Positions 23,685 to 32,539 of a DNA stretch of 64,000 bases are shown piece by piece (position 1 is the stretch's first letter; the number at the start of each line of letters is the position of its first letter). The DNA is from Pseudomonadales bacterium (GTDB taxonomy: Bacteria > Pseudomonadota > Gammaproteobacteria > Pseudomonadales > Azotimanducaceae). The notes under the pieces were generated by a model. It searched no databases. It saw only the letters and a list, made by a program, of their open reading frames with translations, and was not told the DNA's origin. The position numbers were made by a program, and so were the translations under genes. The stretch spans positions 27,791 to 91,790 of the forward strand of contig JACKNX010000017.1 of the NCBI GenBank assembly GCA_024234635.1, given 5' to 3'.

Positions 23685-24761
23685 TCAACATTCACCTGGC
23701 ATCTGCGCGATCCAGTCGTGGATCAGCGCCACACCCTCGGCGTGCACCAGCGAACGGCCGAGTTCGGGCATGCGGGTGCCGGGATTGGTGGAGGTCATGC
23801 GCCAGAGCAGCATCGACGCATCCGGCTGTCCCGGCACGATGCCGAAATTGCGGCCGCCGGTGCCGCTTCCGGCAGCGATGGGCGGCTTGCACAGGCCCAT
23901 GTGCCGCCGTTCGGTGTTCGATGCATCCAGCAACAGGCCAGAGGTATCGGCCGCGCCTCGCGCGTTGTGACAGTGGCCGCAGTTGGCGTCGAGGTATGCC
24001 CGTGCGCGGGCGTCCAGCGACGCTCCGGTGTCATCCATAGCCGGATTGGCTGGGACGTTCGTGTCCGGGAGCCCCTGCAGCCAGTGTCGGTCACGCATCG
24101 CCACGAGCTGGTTCTGACCTTTCCGGTCATGATTGAGGTGGCGTGCCTTCAGGCCGATGGGAAGAAACTGACGGGCCGTGTGGTCGGAGATGTGGCAGGA
24201 GCCGCATTCATTCCGGGTGGGCACCAGATAGGGAATGGGTTCGCCGTCGAGACGCGCCCTGATCACCTTGCCGGTGACGGACAGGGTGGCATCGTTGCCA
24301 TCCCAGATATAGGGCAACGCATCCCAGCCATCCGCCTGGCGCACCAGCAGTCGGGTCTCCAGTATCCGGTAGTCGCGAAAATTCACGGTGTCCGCTTCGC
24401 CGTTCCAGTCCGCCTGGCGCAGCAGACTATCGCTGCCCGCCGCGTCCCGCCGGTAGAAGAAGGTCTTGCTGATGACGGTGCCTACCGGGAACGCAAATGC
24501 GTCCATGGCGTCGTAAGTGGCGTGTTCGCCTGGTGGTAAGTAGACCGTACGCAACTTCAGCGCATAGTCCGTGAACAGCGGCGTGGCGATGTCATAGACC
24601 ATCACACCGTCGTTCAAGCGCAGGGCATCGCCATCGCGCCACACCACCTGCCACTCGGACAGGTGCTGTGGGTACGCGTCGCTGGTATGAAAAACGACGG
24701 GGCGTCCGCATCCGGCCAGCAACAGGCCGGCCGCAAGCGCAACGGTTGCTCGCATCAGCAT
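23685..24761 (-). CDS. SO2930-type diheme c-type cytochrome lipoprotein
   Basis: A 358-aa exported protein with a lipobox LLLAGC, so it should be attached to a membrane by Cys18. Two CxxCH heme sites are present: CGSCH (mid-protein, after VPTRNE) and CGHCH (later, before NARGAADTSG). Late segments RMPELGRSLVH and IHDWIAQMPGEC complete the family pattern. Family members sit beside a parallel beta-helix lipoprotein gene, as here (four-base gap). Electron-transfer partner and role are not established; the pair may act on extracellular or periplasmic substrates, which is inference. Confidence 0.9.
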   Translation of the reverse strand: MLMRATVALAAGLLLAGCGRPVVFHTSDAYPQHLSEWQVVWRDGDALRLNDGVMVYDIATPLFTDYALKLRTVYLPPGEHATYDAMDAFAFPVGTVISKTFFYRRDAAGSDSLLRQADWNGEADTVNFRDYRILETRLLVRQADGWDALPYIWDGNDATLSVTGKVIRARLDGEPIPYLVPTRNECGSCHISDHTARQFLPIGLKARHLNHDRKGQNQLVAMRDRHWLQGLPDTNVPANPAMDDTGASLDARARAYLDANCGHCHNARGAADTSGLLLDASNTERRHMGLCKPPIAAGSGTGGRNFGIVPGQPDASMLLWRMTSTNPGTRMPELGRSLVHAEGVALIHDWIAQMPGEC

Positions 24762-24765
24762 GGCG

Positions 24766-25989
24766 TCATTGCGCGGCCAGTGTCACTGCCTCCAGCCTTG
24801 GCAACTCGCAGTCGTAGGCTGCCATGTCTTCGGAGGGGTTGGCGAACTCGTTCCGTGCGTCGATGTTGAGCACGCGGCTCTCGCCGTTCTTCACGCAGAT
24901 GGCCGGCCCGCCTTCGCGTTCGGTGTTCACCACGCCGTCCCACAGGATATCGGGCAGGCGACCGTCGGCGCCGTACAGGGTGATACGCAGCGCTTCGAGA
25001 TAGTCGCGGTCCGCCTTGGTACCGCTTTCGCCCATCTCGTTGTCGTAGATGTAGATGTCTTCCGGGTACGGGTCGAATCCTTCCGCGGTCTCCCGTGACT
25101 GGTAGGTTGTGCTGAAGAAACTGGAAATCAGTACGTTGGCGGTGTTGTTGTTGCCGATGCGGTTGCTGAAGATCTCCACCTTGTCATTGGAGTTGATGAC
25201 GATGCCGGAACCGGCTGGCACGCCAGCGACCGCCGTGCCGGGCGCACCGAAGTTTGGCGTGTTGTTGTTGGTGATCTCGTTGTCATGCACCCGGGTGCTG
25301 TGTCCGGCCTGCGGCAGGTCCGGCATATTGAAGACCAGGATGCCGCCGGTGTTCTCCGTGGCCACGTTGTTGAACACGTCCGCGTTGATCGTGTTCTCGA
25401 TTTCGATGCCGGCGACGTTCTGGCGCGCGGTGGAGTCGCGAACGACCACATTGCGTGACTGCCCGACATAGATACCGGCGTCCGAGGCGCCAATGGCCAC
25501 GCTGCCTTCAATGAGCGTGTTTTCCGTCTGTACCGGGTAGATGCCGTAAGCACCGTTCTTCGTATCCGGTCCGCCGGTCCACTCCGTGCGCACCCGACGG
25601 ATGACGATGTTCTTGCCTTCGTTCACCTTGAGTGCGTCCCCGATGGTGTCCTCGATGGCCAGGTCTTCGATGGTGAAATCGCTGGCATTGACGAGCAGTC
25701 CCTCGGCACCGGCGATCTGACCCTTGAAGGACAGGATGGTCTTGTCCATGCCCATGCCGTGGATGGTCACGCCGTTGGTGGACAGTGTCAGTGAACGGTC
25801 GAAGGTGAACCTGCCTTCGGGCACCTCGATGACGTCGCCGGGTTTTGCGGTTTCCAGTTGCAGGCGCAGCGTTTCTTCCGTCGATGCGCTGCCGGCAGGC
25901 GTCGTCTGCTCGGCGTTGTCCTGGTTGCCGCCGCAGGCGGCCAGCAAAAGCGTTATCAGGGCGGGGGTGAATACTTGAAGACGGTGCAT
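24766..25989 (-). CDS. parallel beta-helix lipoprotein, partner of diheme cytochrome
   Basis: A 407-aa exported protein with lipobox LLLAACGG and a right-handed beta-helix made of many NxxxxxxNxI-like turns (for example IEIENTINADVFNNVATENTG, and NSNDKVEIFSNRIGNNNTANV). Such helices act as polysaccharide lyases, epimerases or scaffolds; no catalytic triad could be assigned here. It precedes the diheme cytochrome by four bases and follows the SDR by two bases, so all three are cotranscribed. Start ATG 25989 replaces the longer frame to 26346, which covers the SDR. Confidence 0.88.
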   Translation of the reverse strand: MHRLQVFTPALITLLLAACGGNQDNAEQTTPAGSASTEETLRLQLETAKPGDVIEVPEGRFTFDRSLTLSTNGVTIHGMGMDKTILSFKGQIAGAEGLLVNASDFTIEDLAIEDTIGDALKVNEGKNIVIRRVRTEWTGGPDTKNGAYGIYPVQTENTLIEGSVAIGASDAGIYVGQSRNVVVRDSTARQNVAGIEIENTINADVFNNVATENTGGILVFNMPDLPQAGHSTRVHDNEITNNNTPNFGAPGTAVAGVPAGSGIVINSNDKVEIFSNRIGNNNTANVLISSFFSTTYQSRETAEGFDPYPEDIYIYDNEMGESGTKADRDYLEALRITLYGADGRLPDILWDGVVNTEREGGPAICVKNGESRVLNIDARNEFANPSEDMAAYDCELPRLEAVTLAAQ

Positions 25990-25991
25990 GA

Positions 25992-26906
25992 TCAGATCTC
26001 CACGGGCTTGCCGGTACGTTCGGCGTTTTCGAGGTTTTCCCTGCGTGCTTTCACAAGCTCGGGCACGTAGCGGTCCAGTTCTTCCAGAGTCCACACGCCG
26101 CCGGATTTGTGGAACGACTTGATGACGCGCGGCTGCTGCATGATGGACACGCCTCCCCGCGCGGAATGGAAAATCTCCGAGGTGATGCCCGCCGATTCCA
26201 GGCCGGCCAGCCAGGTAACGATGGGGGCGATATGCTGTGGACCGCCGGCTTCGATGTCCTGATCGCTTACCGACTGGCCGCGGTTTTCGCGCAGCGGAAT
26301 GGTCATGCGGGTCAGTGCGCCGGGAGAGATGGTGTTCACCGTGCACCCATACTTGGCAAGCTCCAGGGCCAGCACACGGGAGAAACCGGCGATGCCGGCC
26401 TTGGCGGCACCGTAGTTGGCCTGCCCGAAGTTGCCGTACAGCCCGGAGACGCTGGAAAAATTGATGATCCGGCAGCCGGTGCGGTTTTGCTCGCGGATGT
26501 AGTTGGCGAACGGGCGTGAGCAGCAGTAGTGTCCGCGCAGGTGTACGGCGAGCACCGCATCCCAGTCGGATTCTTCCATCTTGAAGATGGTGCGGTCACG
26601 CAGGATGCCGGCGTTGTTGACCAGCACGTCCATCTGCCCGAAGGCGTCCAGCGCCGTTTGCAGCAGGCTTGCGCCGCCCGCCACGTCAGCCACGGACTGG
26701 GTGTTGCTCACCGCTTCGCCGCCGAGCGCGCGGATTTCGTTGACGACGTCGTCGGCCACCTTGCCGGTTCCGGAGCCGTCTGTGTTGCCGCCCAGATCAT
26801 TGACGACGATGCGGGCGCCTTCTTTTGCCATTGCCAGCGCAATTTCCCGGCCGATTCCCCGGCCTGCGCCGGTGATCACCGCCACCCTGTCATCCAGTCT
26901 GCCCAT
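25992..26906 (-). CDS. short-chain dehydrogenase/reductase, MFE2-type hydroxyacyl-CoA dehydrogenase-like
   Basis: A 304-aa SDR with the cofactor motif VITGAGRGIGREI, the acidic NDLGGNTDGSG loop and catalytic YGAAK. The extended C-terminal part (DLGG near the cofactor, then LNAERTGK-like tail) is characteristic of the peroxisomal multifunctional-enzyme-2-type dehydrogenase that oxidises 3-hydroxyacyl-CoA, and of related steroid dehydrogenases. ATG 26906 is preceded by GGGGGAAC; an upstream in-frame ATG at 26927 is weaker. It heads the unit continuing into the beta-helix and diheme genes. Confidence 0.88.
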   Translation of the reverse strand: MGRLDDRVAVITGAGRGIGREIALAMAKEGARIVVNDLGGNTDGSGTGKVADDVVNEIRALGGEAVSNTQSVADVAGGASLLQTALDAFGQMDVLVNNAGILRDRTIFKMEESDWDAVLAVHLRGHYCCSRPFANYIREQNRTGCRIINFSSVSGLYGNFGQANYGAAKAGIAGFSRVLALELAKYGCTVNTISPGALTRMTIPLRENRGQSVSDQDIEAGGPQHIAPIVTWLAGLESAGITSEIFHSARGGVSIMQQPRVIKSFHKSGGVWTLEELDRYVPELVKARRENLENAERTGKPVEI

Positions 26907-26987
26907 CGTTCCCCCTGTCTCCGGCAAGCTGGCCGGCGCATGCTTTGGTAGAGTGCGGCGAGTCTAAACCGAAGGTGTGCGTGGGTC

Positions 26988-27686
26988 ATGGGGGTGAACG
27001 CGGGAACGTACTATGGCGCGCCAGCGGTGCGCCTGCTGGAAGCGCTGACCAACCAGGGAGTGGGACGTATTGCGCTTCTCGCCCGCCATTCGGTGCGGGA
27101 GTTCAATCGTGATGTACACGACCTGGTGAATCCGCTTACGCCGGAAGGTCGGGAGCATTGCGGCCACATGGGACGGGCGCTCCCCAAGTCGCTGCAGGTA
27201 CGCGGCTACGCCAGCCCGCCGGAACGCTGCGTGGAAACCGCCACGCTGGTGATGCGCGCACATGGCGAGGCGGGCGGTCAGGCGGGATCGGTGCGGCCGG
27301 TGGAGAGCCTGGGGGTGTTCTATGCGCTGGACCAGATCAAGATGTGGAAGGCCTTGCAACTGGCCGGCGGCCTGTCCCAGTTTGTCACCCGGTGGGTGGA
27401 CGATCGCGTCGCGCCGGACGCCATGATACCGGCCGACCAGGCAGCGCGGCTGATCGCCCGATCCGCCCTCTCGCGGCTGCGTAGCGGGGCGGACAACGAC
27501 CATCTGGATCTGTGTGTCACCCACGACATGACCATCCTGTTGCTCAAGGATCGTCTGTTGCGGGAGCCGGCGGTGGAGAACACCGTGGATTTCCTGGAAG
27601 CGGTGGCACTCTTCGAAGCGGATGGCGACGTGTGGATGCAGAGTTGTCAGGGGGAGCCGGTGGCGATTACCGGCCTGGTGACGTAG
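26988..27686 (+). CDS. histidine phosphatase superfamily protein
   Basis: A 232-aa member of the histidine phosphatase superfamily. The phospho-accepting motif reads LLARHSVRE (RHS where most members have RHG), and the proton-donor region is VTHDMTILL, an HD pair as in acid-phosphatase-like members. Arg and His positions are retained, so activity is likely. Substrate unknown. ATG 26988 is used. The gene is convergent with the AlkC-like gene, 11 bases apart. Confidence 0.85.
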   Translation: MGVNAGTYYGAPAVRLLEALTNQGVGRIALLARHSVREFNRDVHDLVNPLTPEGREHCGHMGRALPKSLQVRGYASPPERCVETATLVMRAHGEAGGQAGSVRPVESLGVFYALDQIKMWKALQLAGGLSQFVTRWVDDRVAPDAMIPADQAARLIARSALSRLRSGADNDHLDLCVTHDMTILLLKDRLLREPAVENTVDFLEAVALFEADGDVWMQSCQGEPVAITGLVT

Positions 27687-27697
27687 CCAAACGCCGC

Positions 27698-28831
27698 TCA
27701 GACGACAAGGTCAAAGGTGCGTGTTGCCAGTTCCTGTCCGTTTGCCAGCAGGGCCACGTGGTGTCTGCCGGGATACAGCGTGCGCGTGGTGGCGGGCCTG
27801 AAGGCGATCCGCTTGGTAAGTGTCAGCCGTTCGCCCGCCCGGGCGTCGACTTCCTTCAGCGCAAATGTCTTGCCGGCGTGTCGCCCGTTGGCTTTGAGGA
27901 AATCGACGCGCAGCAGCAGCTTCAGCTTCTGATCCGCCTCTGGCGTGAGTGACGCCGAAACCGTCAGCGTGTCGCCAACCCGCACCTGCGCATTGGCGGT
28001 AAACCGATGTAGTGTAACGTGGGCATCGTCCGCATAACCCATCAGCGCCATTGCCGCGGGGTGGTGTGCCTTTGCCAGCGTGCGCGTGGCGTGACGTGTC
28101 ATCCATGCCAGTTCGTCGGCCTGTTGGCGTTTCGCTTCCCGCCAGCGGTGCAGCGCGGCGATGACTGCATCCGGTGACTTGCGTGACAGATCGTTCAGAT
28201 TGTTGGCCACGGAGCGGGTGACATAGCGTGTGGAATCGGCATGCAGCCGGTCCAGTACGTCGAGTACAAACGGCACCGGCAATTCCACCCGCTGTGCCCA
28301 GGGCAGGTAGGGGCGGATGCCTTCTGACGCAAGGCGTCGGACGTGGTAGTTCGCGTCCGTGGTGCAGTTCTGTACGAAGCTGCAGGTGGCATCCGGAAAT
28401 GTGAGCAGGAACGGGCGTATCGGGCTTTCGGCGGTGAAACGCTGCGTGGCGTCGCGCAGAAATGCCAGGGCGGCATCCACGCGGTCGGGGGTGCAGCCAT
28501 GGCGCGCGACGTATTCACCCGGCACGCTCCAGATGAATTCGCCGAAATCGTCGTCCGTGCGCGTCGGGTCGAGCGGTGGCGGCAGCGCGTCGCGCAGAAT
28601 GCGCAGCGCGTGGTCGAAGCGGCGGGGCAGATGCTCGCCCAGAACCTCAACCAGACAATGAATGCGCGCTTTCAGCTCCAGGGCAGGAAACTGCTTCAGC
28701 ACCGCCTGTTCATAGGCCCTGCGGTCGAAACGCGGCCACGCCTGTTCCAGGTTGCTCGCCAGGGCGGCAACCGTTTCCGCGTTGAAGAGCTGGTCCTTCA
28801 GGGAAAACCCTGTTTCCGCGCGAATGGCCAT
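27698..28831 (-). CDS. AlkC-like DNA alkylation repair protein with beta-rich C-terminal domain
   Basis: A 377-aa protein. The first about 270 residues are HEAT-like helical repeats (LEQAWPRFDRRAYEQAVLKQ, FLLTFPDATCSFVQNCTTD, RRLASEGIRP, SVANNLNDLSRKSPDAV) of the AlkC/AlkD alkylpurine-glycosylase type. The last about 110 residues are predicted beta-rich (VRVGDTLTVSASLTPEAD, LKLLLRVDFLKANG), matching the immunoglobulin-like domain that distinguishes AlkC from AlkD. The lesion would be N3-alkyladenine. ATG 28831 is the natural start. The convergent phosphatase stop is 11 bases away. Confidence 0.85.
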   Translation of the reverse strand: MAIRAETGFSLKDQLFNAETVAALASNLEQAWPRFDRRAYEQAVLKQFPALELKARIHCLVEVLGEHLPRRFDHALRILRDALPPPLDPTRTDDDFGEFIWSVPGEYVARHGCTPDRVDAALAFLRDATQRFTAESPIRPFLLTFPDATCSFVQNCTTDANYHVRRLASEGIRPYLPWAQRVELPVPFVLDVLDRLHADSTRYVTRSVANNLNDLSRKSPDAVIAALHRWREAKRQQADELAWMTRHATRTLAKAHHPAAMALMGYADDAHVTLHRFTANAQVRVGDTLTVSASLTPEADQKLKLLLRVDFLKANGRHAGKTFALKEVDARAGERLTLTKRIAFRPATTRTLYPGRHHVALLANGQELATRTFDLVV

Positions 28832-28849
28832 CTGCGTGCGGCGCGGGCG

Positions 28850-29284
28850 TCAGGGTTCGGCGCGCACGCGCGGTGGGTTCAGCCGGCGGCGGATGGCGGC
28901 CACCTCGCTTTCGGGAATCAGCAGGACGTCGTTGCCCCAGCTGTTGGTGATGAAGGCGATGATCGAGACAATTTCGCGGTCGCTGAGAAAGGCCAGTGCG
29001 GGCATGAGCGCCTGCTCGTCCTTCCCGTCCCCGCTGGCGAGGTGCCGTTTGCGACCGTCGAGAATGGTGCGGACCAGGCGTTCCCGGTCCGCCATCAGCG
29101 CTGCCCTGTGCAGCGACGGGTACAGCCCGTCCTCGCCATAGCCATCCGCCTTGTGGCAGCGCTGACAGATCTCCGCGAACGCCAGCGCTCCCATGGCCAC
29201 TTCATTGCGCACGTCCCGTTCGGCGGCATGGCTTGTCGTGGCGGATAGGCAAAGGCAGAGGCAGAAGGCGACGATCGGTTTCAT
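28850..29284 (-). CDS. exported monoheme cytochrome c
   Basis: A 144-aa periplasmic cytochrome. The signal peptide (about residues 1-19, ending SHAAE) is followed by one heme site CQRCH and a likely axial Met in the segment LMPALAFLSD. LERTILDG-like and FLSDREIVSIIAFI segments fit a class I c-type fold. Start ATG 29284 is the first in frame after the upstream gene. It lies 18 bases after the start of the AlkC-like gene region on the same strand, but the roles differ. Redox partner unknown. Confidence 0.85.
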   Translation of the reverse strand: MKPIVAFCLCLCLSATTSHAAERDVRNEVAMGALAFAEICQRCHKADGYGEDGLYPSLHRAALMADRERLVRTILDGRKRHLASGDGKDEQALMPALAFLSDREIVSIIAFITNSWGNDVLLIPESEVAAIRRRLNPPRVRAEP

Positions 29285-29357
29285 GGTCAGGCTCCGGCGG
29301 ATGGCGATGATCTTACTCCACCCGGGGACCTCCCTGTCTCCGGTATGGGCAAGTCGC

Positions 29358-29864
29358 TCAGTGCCAGGCGCGGCGGCGACCATCGTCGTGATGGTCCCTG
29401 TTCCGATAGCCGCGGTCGGCAAAACGGGGCGCCACGAGCAGGGTTACTCCGCGCACGCGGGCACCATCCTGCAGGAACAGTCGCCACTTGCCGCGATCGT
29501 AGGGCGGTGCCTGGATGAACACATCGCCGCGATTCAGCGCGACGCGCGACGTGACATGGTCGCCGATGCGCAGTACCGCGGTGCCGTTGCCTCCGTCGTA
29601 CCGGGCCTGACGGCGATGGCTGTTCCGGTGGCCCTGGCCACGCCTGTCGCTGGCCGTGTGCACGATGACGCCGGTGAGCTGGTAGTAGTCGGGGTCGAAC
29701 CGGGTGTGCCTGTCGAGCCAGCGGCCGATGTTGAAATCGCCGCTGCCGTATACGGGCAGATCCACGTACACGGAGTCGCGGTTGTCGTGGGCATTGGCGT
29801 TGACGGCCGGTATCACGCCAAGCAGTACGAACACGCTGAGTAGGCCGGCTTGCAGTTTGCGCAT
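29358..29864 (-). CDS. secreted His/Arg-rich protein of unknown function
   Basis: A 168-aa protein not recognised. A clear signal peptide (residues 1-24, MRKLQAGLLSVFVLLGVI then AVNANA) precedes a mature chain with repeated Arg, Asp and His clusters (SDRRGQGHRNSHRR; GYRNRDHHDDGRRR). The interior has alternating beta-like segments (YVDLPVYGSGDF; AVLRIGDHVTSRVAL; KWRLFLQDG). A ribosome-binding site AGGA lies eight bases before ATG 29864. The basic His-rich end could bind metal or nucleic acid; this is speculative. Confidence 0.65.
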   Translation of the reverse strand: MRKLQAGLLSVFVLLGVIPAVNANAHDNRDSVYVDLPVYGSGDFNIGRWLDRHTRFDPDYYQLTGVIVHTASDRRGQGHRNSHRRQARYDGGNGTAVLRIGDHVTSRVALNRGDVFIQAPPYDRGKWRLFLQDGARVRGVTLLVAPRFADRGYRNRDHHDDGRRRAWH

Positions 29865-29965
29865 CGGAAGATCCTCGTTGTCGGGGTAGGCGCAGTTTCG
29901 CGGCGCGCATATGAACTCACTTTGAACCGGGGCTAAACGCAGGCTGAACATGGGGCGTTGCCCGA

Positions 29966-30014
29966 TTCAAACAGATGATTGAAAAATATGAGTTCTATGT
30001 TTAAATGGCGCCAT
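29966..30014. promoter_or_regulatory. possible operators upstream of the TetR-family gene
   Basis: TTCAA (29966-29970) faces TTGAA (29979-29983), and a perfect 10-bp palindrome ATGGCGCCAT (30005-30014) overlaps the ATG at 30013. No Shine-Dalgarno sequence is visible there, so the start may be leaderless or occluded. Autoregulation through one of these sites is inferred only. Confidence 0.3.
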
Positions 30015-30666
30015 GATCACTGCTACCGACACCCGTACCGCACTCGTGCAATCCGCGATTCGTCTCATCGGGCTCAACGGGTACGAGGGCGTCACCACGC
30101 GCCAGCTGGCGCAGGACGCCGGCGCCAACGTGGCCGCCATCAGCTACCACTTCGGCGGCAAGGACGGGTTGTGCAAGGCAGCCATCGACCACGTGGTGTC
30201 ACTCGTGCAGCCCCGTCTCGATTTTGTCGGCGCAGTGGTGGCGCAGGCGCGGGAGCTGGCAGGCAATGACCCCGTGCGCCAGGCCAGGTTGCTGGCGCAG
30301 ATCGTGGAGACCATGCTGGAGACGCTCCTGCGAACGCCGGAGTTGCGCAGTGTGCTGCCGTTCGTGGTGCGCGAGATGTTTGCGCCGGGGCCGTATTTCG
30401 ACCGCTTCTACAGAGCGGTTCCCCAGCGCGTGCATGAACTTCTCACCGACGTTGTGGCGTGGATCCTGGATCTGGATACCGGCAGCGACGCGGCCAAGAT
30501 ACGTGCCCACGCGGTGCTGGGACAGTTACTGGTGTTTCAGTTCGGCCGGCCGGTGCTTCTGCGCCGGCTGCGTGCCCGTGACTACACCGCTGCGCAATTC
30601 GCGACGATTCGCGCGCAAGTCACGGAATCCGTTCTTCGCAGCCTGGGGTTGCCTCATGCGCCATGA
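30013..30666 (+). CDS. TetR/AcrR regulator, CecR/CerR-like
   Basis: A 217-aa repressor. The N-terminal HTH reads TRQLAQDAGANVAAISYHFGGKDGL; the C-terminal part carries the fold of CecR/DUF1956 proteins. In Enterobacteria, CecR (YbiH) controls the adjacent ybhGFSR exporter; here a membrane-fusion protein, ATPase and permease follow with overlaps, so this gene very likely represses the same type of operon. The last 11 bases overlap the MFP start. ATG 30013 has no Shine-Dalgarno sequence. Confidence 0.9.
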   Translation: MITATDTRTALVQSAIRLIGLNGYEGVTTRQLAQDAGANVAAISYHFGGKDGLCKAAIDHVVSLVQPRLDFVGAVVAQARELAGNDPVRQARLLAQIVETMLETLLRTPELRSVLPFVVREMFAPGPYFDRFYRAVPQRVHELLTDVVAWILDLDTGSDAAKIRAHAVLGQLLVFQFGRPVLLRRLRARDYTAAQFATIRAQVTESVLRSLGLPHAP

Positions 30667-31618
30667 CACTTTCCTTCCCGGACTCCTCTGCCTGCTGCTG
30701 GCCGCTTGCGACGGCACCCCGTCGGCGCAGGTCGTGCTTGGCACGCTGGAGCGCGATCGTATCGAACTGGCGGCGGACTCCGCGGAACCCATCCAGACCA
30801 TCCTCGTGCGCGAAGGGCAGCCCGTGGTGGCGGGCGACGTGCTGATCATCCAGAACGCCGAACGCGCGGAAGCCGCGCTGCTGCGCGCGCGTGCCGAGGA
30901 AGCCACCGCCAGGGCGGCGCTGGAGGAAGCGGAAAAAGGTCCGCGTTCCCAGGCCATCGCGCAGGGGCGGGCGCGACTGGAGGCGGCGCGCAGCGCCAGG
31001 GCCACTGCGCGCTTTGAGCTGGATCGACAGGCGTCGCTGGTGGAGCGCAACTTCTCCTCGAAGAGTCAGCTCGACATTCTGCGCGGCCGCTACGAGGAGG
31101 CGCAGGCGCGTGAGCAGGAAGCCCAGGCGGCGCTTGATGAACTGGCGGAAGGCACCCGCAACGAGCGGATCGACCAGGCGCGCAACCAGTACGCCGCCGC
31201 GGTGGCGACGGTGAAGAATCTCTCGATCACCCTCGACCGCGCCTCCATCCGCGCACCTGTGGATGGCGTCATCGAGGCGCTGCCGATGGAAATTGGCGAA
31301 CGACCGCTGGCCGGCGCCACCGTGGTAGCCATGCTGGCGGAAGGACCAACCTACGCGCGGGTACACATACCGGAAACCCTGCGCACGCGCGTCACCACCG
31401 GCACCGGGGCGCAGGTGCACGTGGACGGTTATCCGGAGCCGTTCGCGGCGACAGTGCGCTGGGTGAGCCTGGATGCGTCTTTCACGCCGTACTTCGCGTT
31501 GCATCAACACGACCGTACGCGGCTGAGCTACCTGGCGGAAATTGATCTGACCATGCCTGCCGGTGCGGTACTGCCCGTGGGGGTGCCGTTGGAAGTGGCG
31601 TTTCCGGACCTGCAATGA
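30656..31618 (+). CDS. HlyD-family membrane-fusion lipoprotein
   Basis: A 320-aa periplasmic adaptor. The N terminus has a lipobox LLLAACDG, followed by a lipoyl-like half (VREGQPVVAGDVLI), a long alpha-helical coiled coil (about residues 65-170; rich in Ala/Arg/Glu) and a second barrel half (IRAPVDGVIEALPMEIGERP). It should link an inner-membrane ABC complex to an outer-membrane channel. It starts inside the end of the regulator gene. The ATG 30656 is preferred to the longer frame from 30224. Confidence 0.85.
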   Translation: MRHDTFLPGLLCLLLAACDGTPSAQVVLGTLERDRIELAADSAEPIQTILVREGQPVVAGDVLIIQNAERAEAALLRARAEEATARAALEEAEKGPRSQAIAQGRARLEAARSARATARFELDRQASLVERNFSSKSQLDILRGRYEEAQAREQEAQAALDELAEGTRNERIDQARNQYAAAVATVKNLSITLDRASIRAPVDGVIEALPMEIGERPLAGATVVAMLAEGPTYARVHIPETLRTRVTTGTGAQVHVDGYPEPFAATVRWVSLDASFTPYFALHQHDRTRLSYLAEIDLTMPAGAVLPVGVPLEVAFPDLQ

Positions 31619-32538
31619 GCGCCATTGCCATTCACACGGAGCATCTTACGCGGCGGTTCGGCGCCGTGACCGCGGTCGACGATCTCAGCCTCGATGTGCC
31701 CGCCGGTACCATCCACGGCTTCCTGGGGCCAAACGGGTGCGGCAAGTCCACCACCATCCGCATGCTCTGCGGTCTGCTGCGTCCAACCGCCGGCAGTGCC
31801 CGTGTGCTGGATGTGGACGTGCAGAGCGATCCCGAAGCGCTGAAACGCCGCATCGGCTACATGACGCAGAAGTTCTCGCTCTACGATGACCTTTCCGTGC
31901 TGGAGAACCTCACCTTCATGGCTGAGGTGCACAGCCTGCCGCGGGCGACCCGCCAGCAGCGGATCATGCGGCAACTCACACGTTTCGGACTGGCCCGGCG
32001 CACGGCGCAGCTTGCCGGCACGCTCAGCGGTGGTCAGCGACAGCGCCTGGCGCTGGCGGCGGTATCGCTGCACGCGCCCGATCTGCTGTTCCTGGACGAG
32101 CCCACCAGCGCGGTAGACCCCCAGAGCCGTCGCGAATTCTGGGACTTCCTGTTCGAACTGGTGGACGAAGGCCACACCATCCTCGTGACCACCCATTTCA
32201 TGGACGAGGCGGAGCGCTGCCATGGGCTCACCATCCTCGATCACGGCCGACTGGTCGCCAGCGGCGAACCCCGCGCGCTGCTGGAAGCGCTACCGGCGAC
32301 GGTGCTGGAAGTGAGCAGCCCGGTTGCGCGCCGCGTACACGATCTGCTGGCTGCCGATCCCGCGGTCATCGACATGGCGCAACTCGGCACGCGCCTGCAC
32401 GTGCTGGTGCGGCCGGATGTGCCGGCGGCGGAGCAACATGTCAGTGCACGGCTGCTGGAGGCGGCCGTTGAAGCGCAGGTACGGCAGGTATCCCCAAACC
32501 TCGAGGACGTGTTCGTGATGGCCACGCGGGGCAGCTGA
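31615..32538 (+). CDS. ABC exporter ATP-binding protein
   Basis: A 307-aa ABC ATPase with Walker A GPNGCGKST (residues 38-46), the signature LSGGQRQRL, Walker B LLFLDEPTSAVD and H-loop VTTHFMDEA. Unlike YbhF of E. coli, which has two ATPase domains, this protein has only one, so a homodimer is expected. The extra C-terminal about 70 residues are typical of drug and lipid exporters of this branch. The start codon overlaps the MFP stop; the permease follows after one base. Confidence 0.95.
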   Translation: MSAIAIHTEHLTRRFGAVTAVDDLSLDVPAGTIHGFLGPNGCGKSTTIRMLCGLLRPTAGSARVLDVDVQSDPEALKRRIGYMTQKFSLYDDLSVLENLTFMAEVHSLPRATRQQRIMRQLTRFGLARRTAQLAGTLSGGQRQRLALAAVSLHAPDLLFLDEPTSAVDPQSRREFWDFLFELVDEGHTILVTTHFMDEAERCHGLTILDHGRLVASGEPRALLEALPATVLEVSSPVARRVHDLLAADPAVIDMAQLGTRLHVLVRPDVPAAEQHVSARLLEAAVEAQVRQVSPNLEDVFVMATRGS

Positions 32539-32539
32539 A

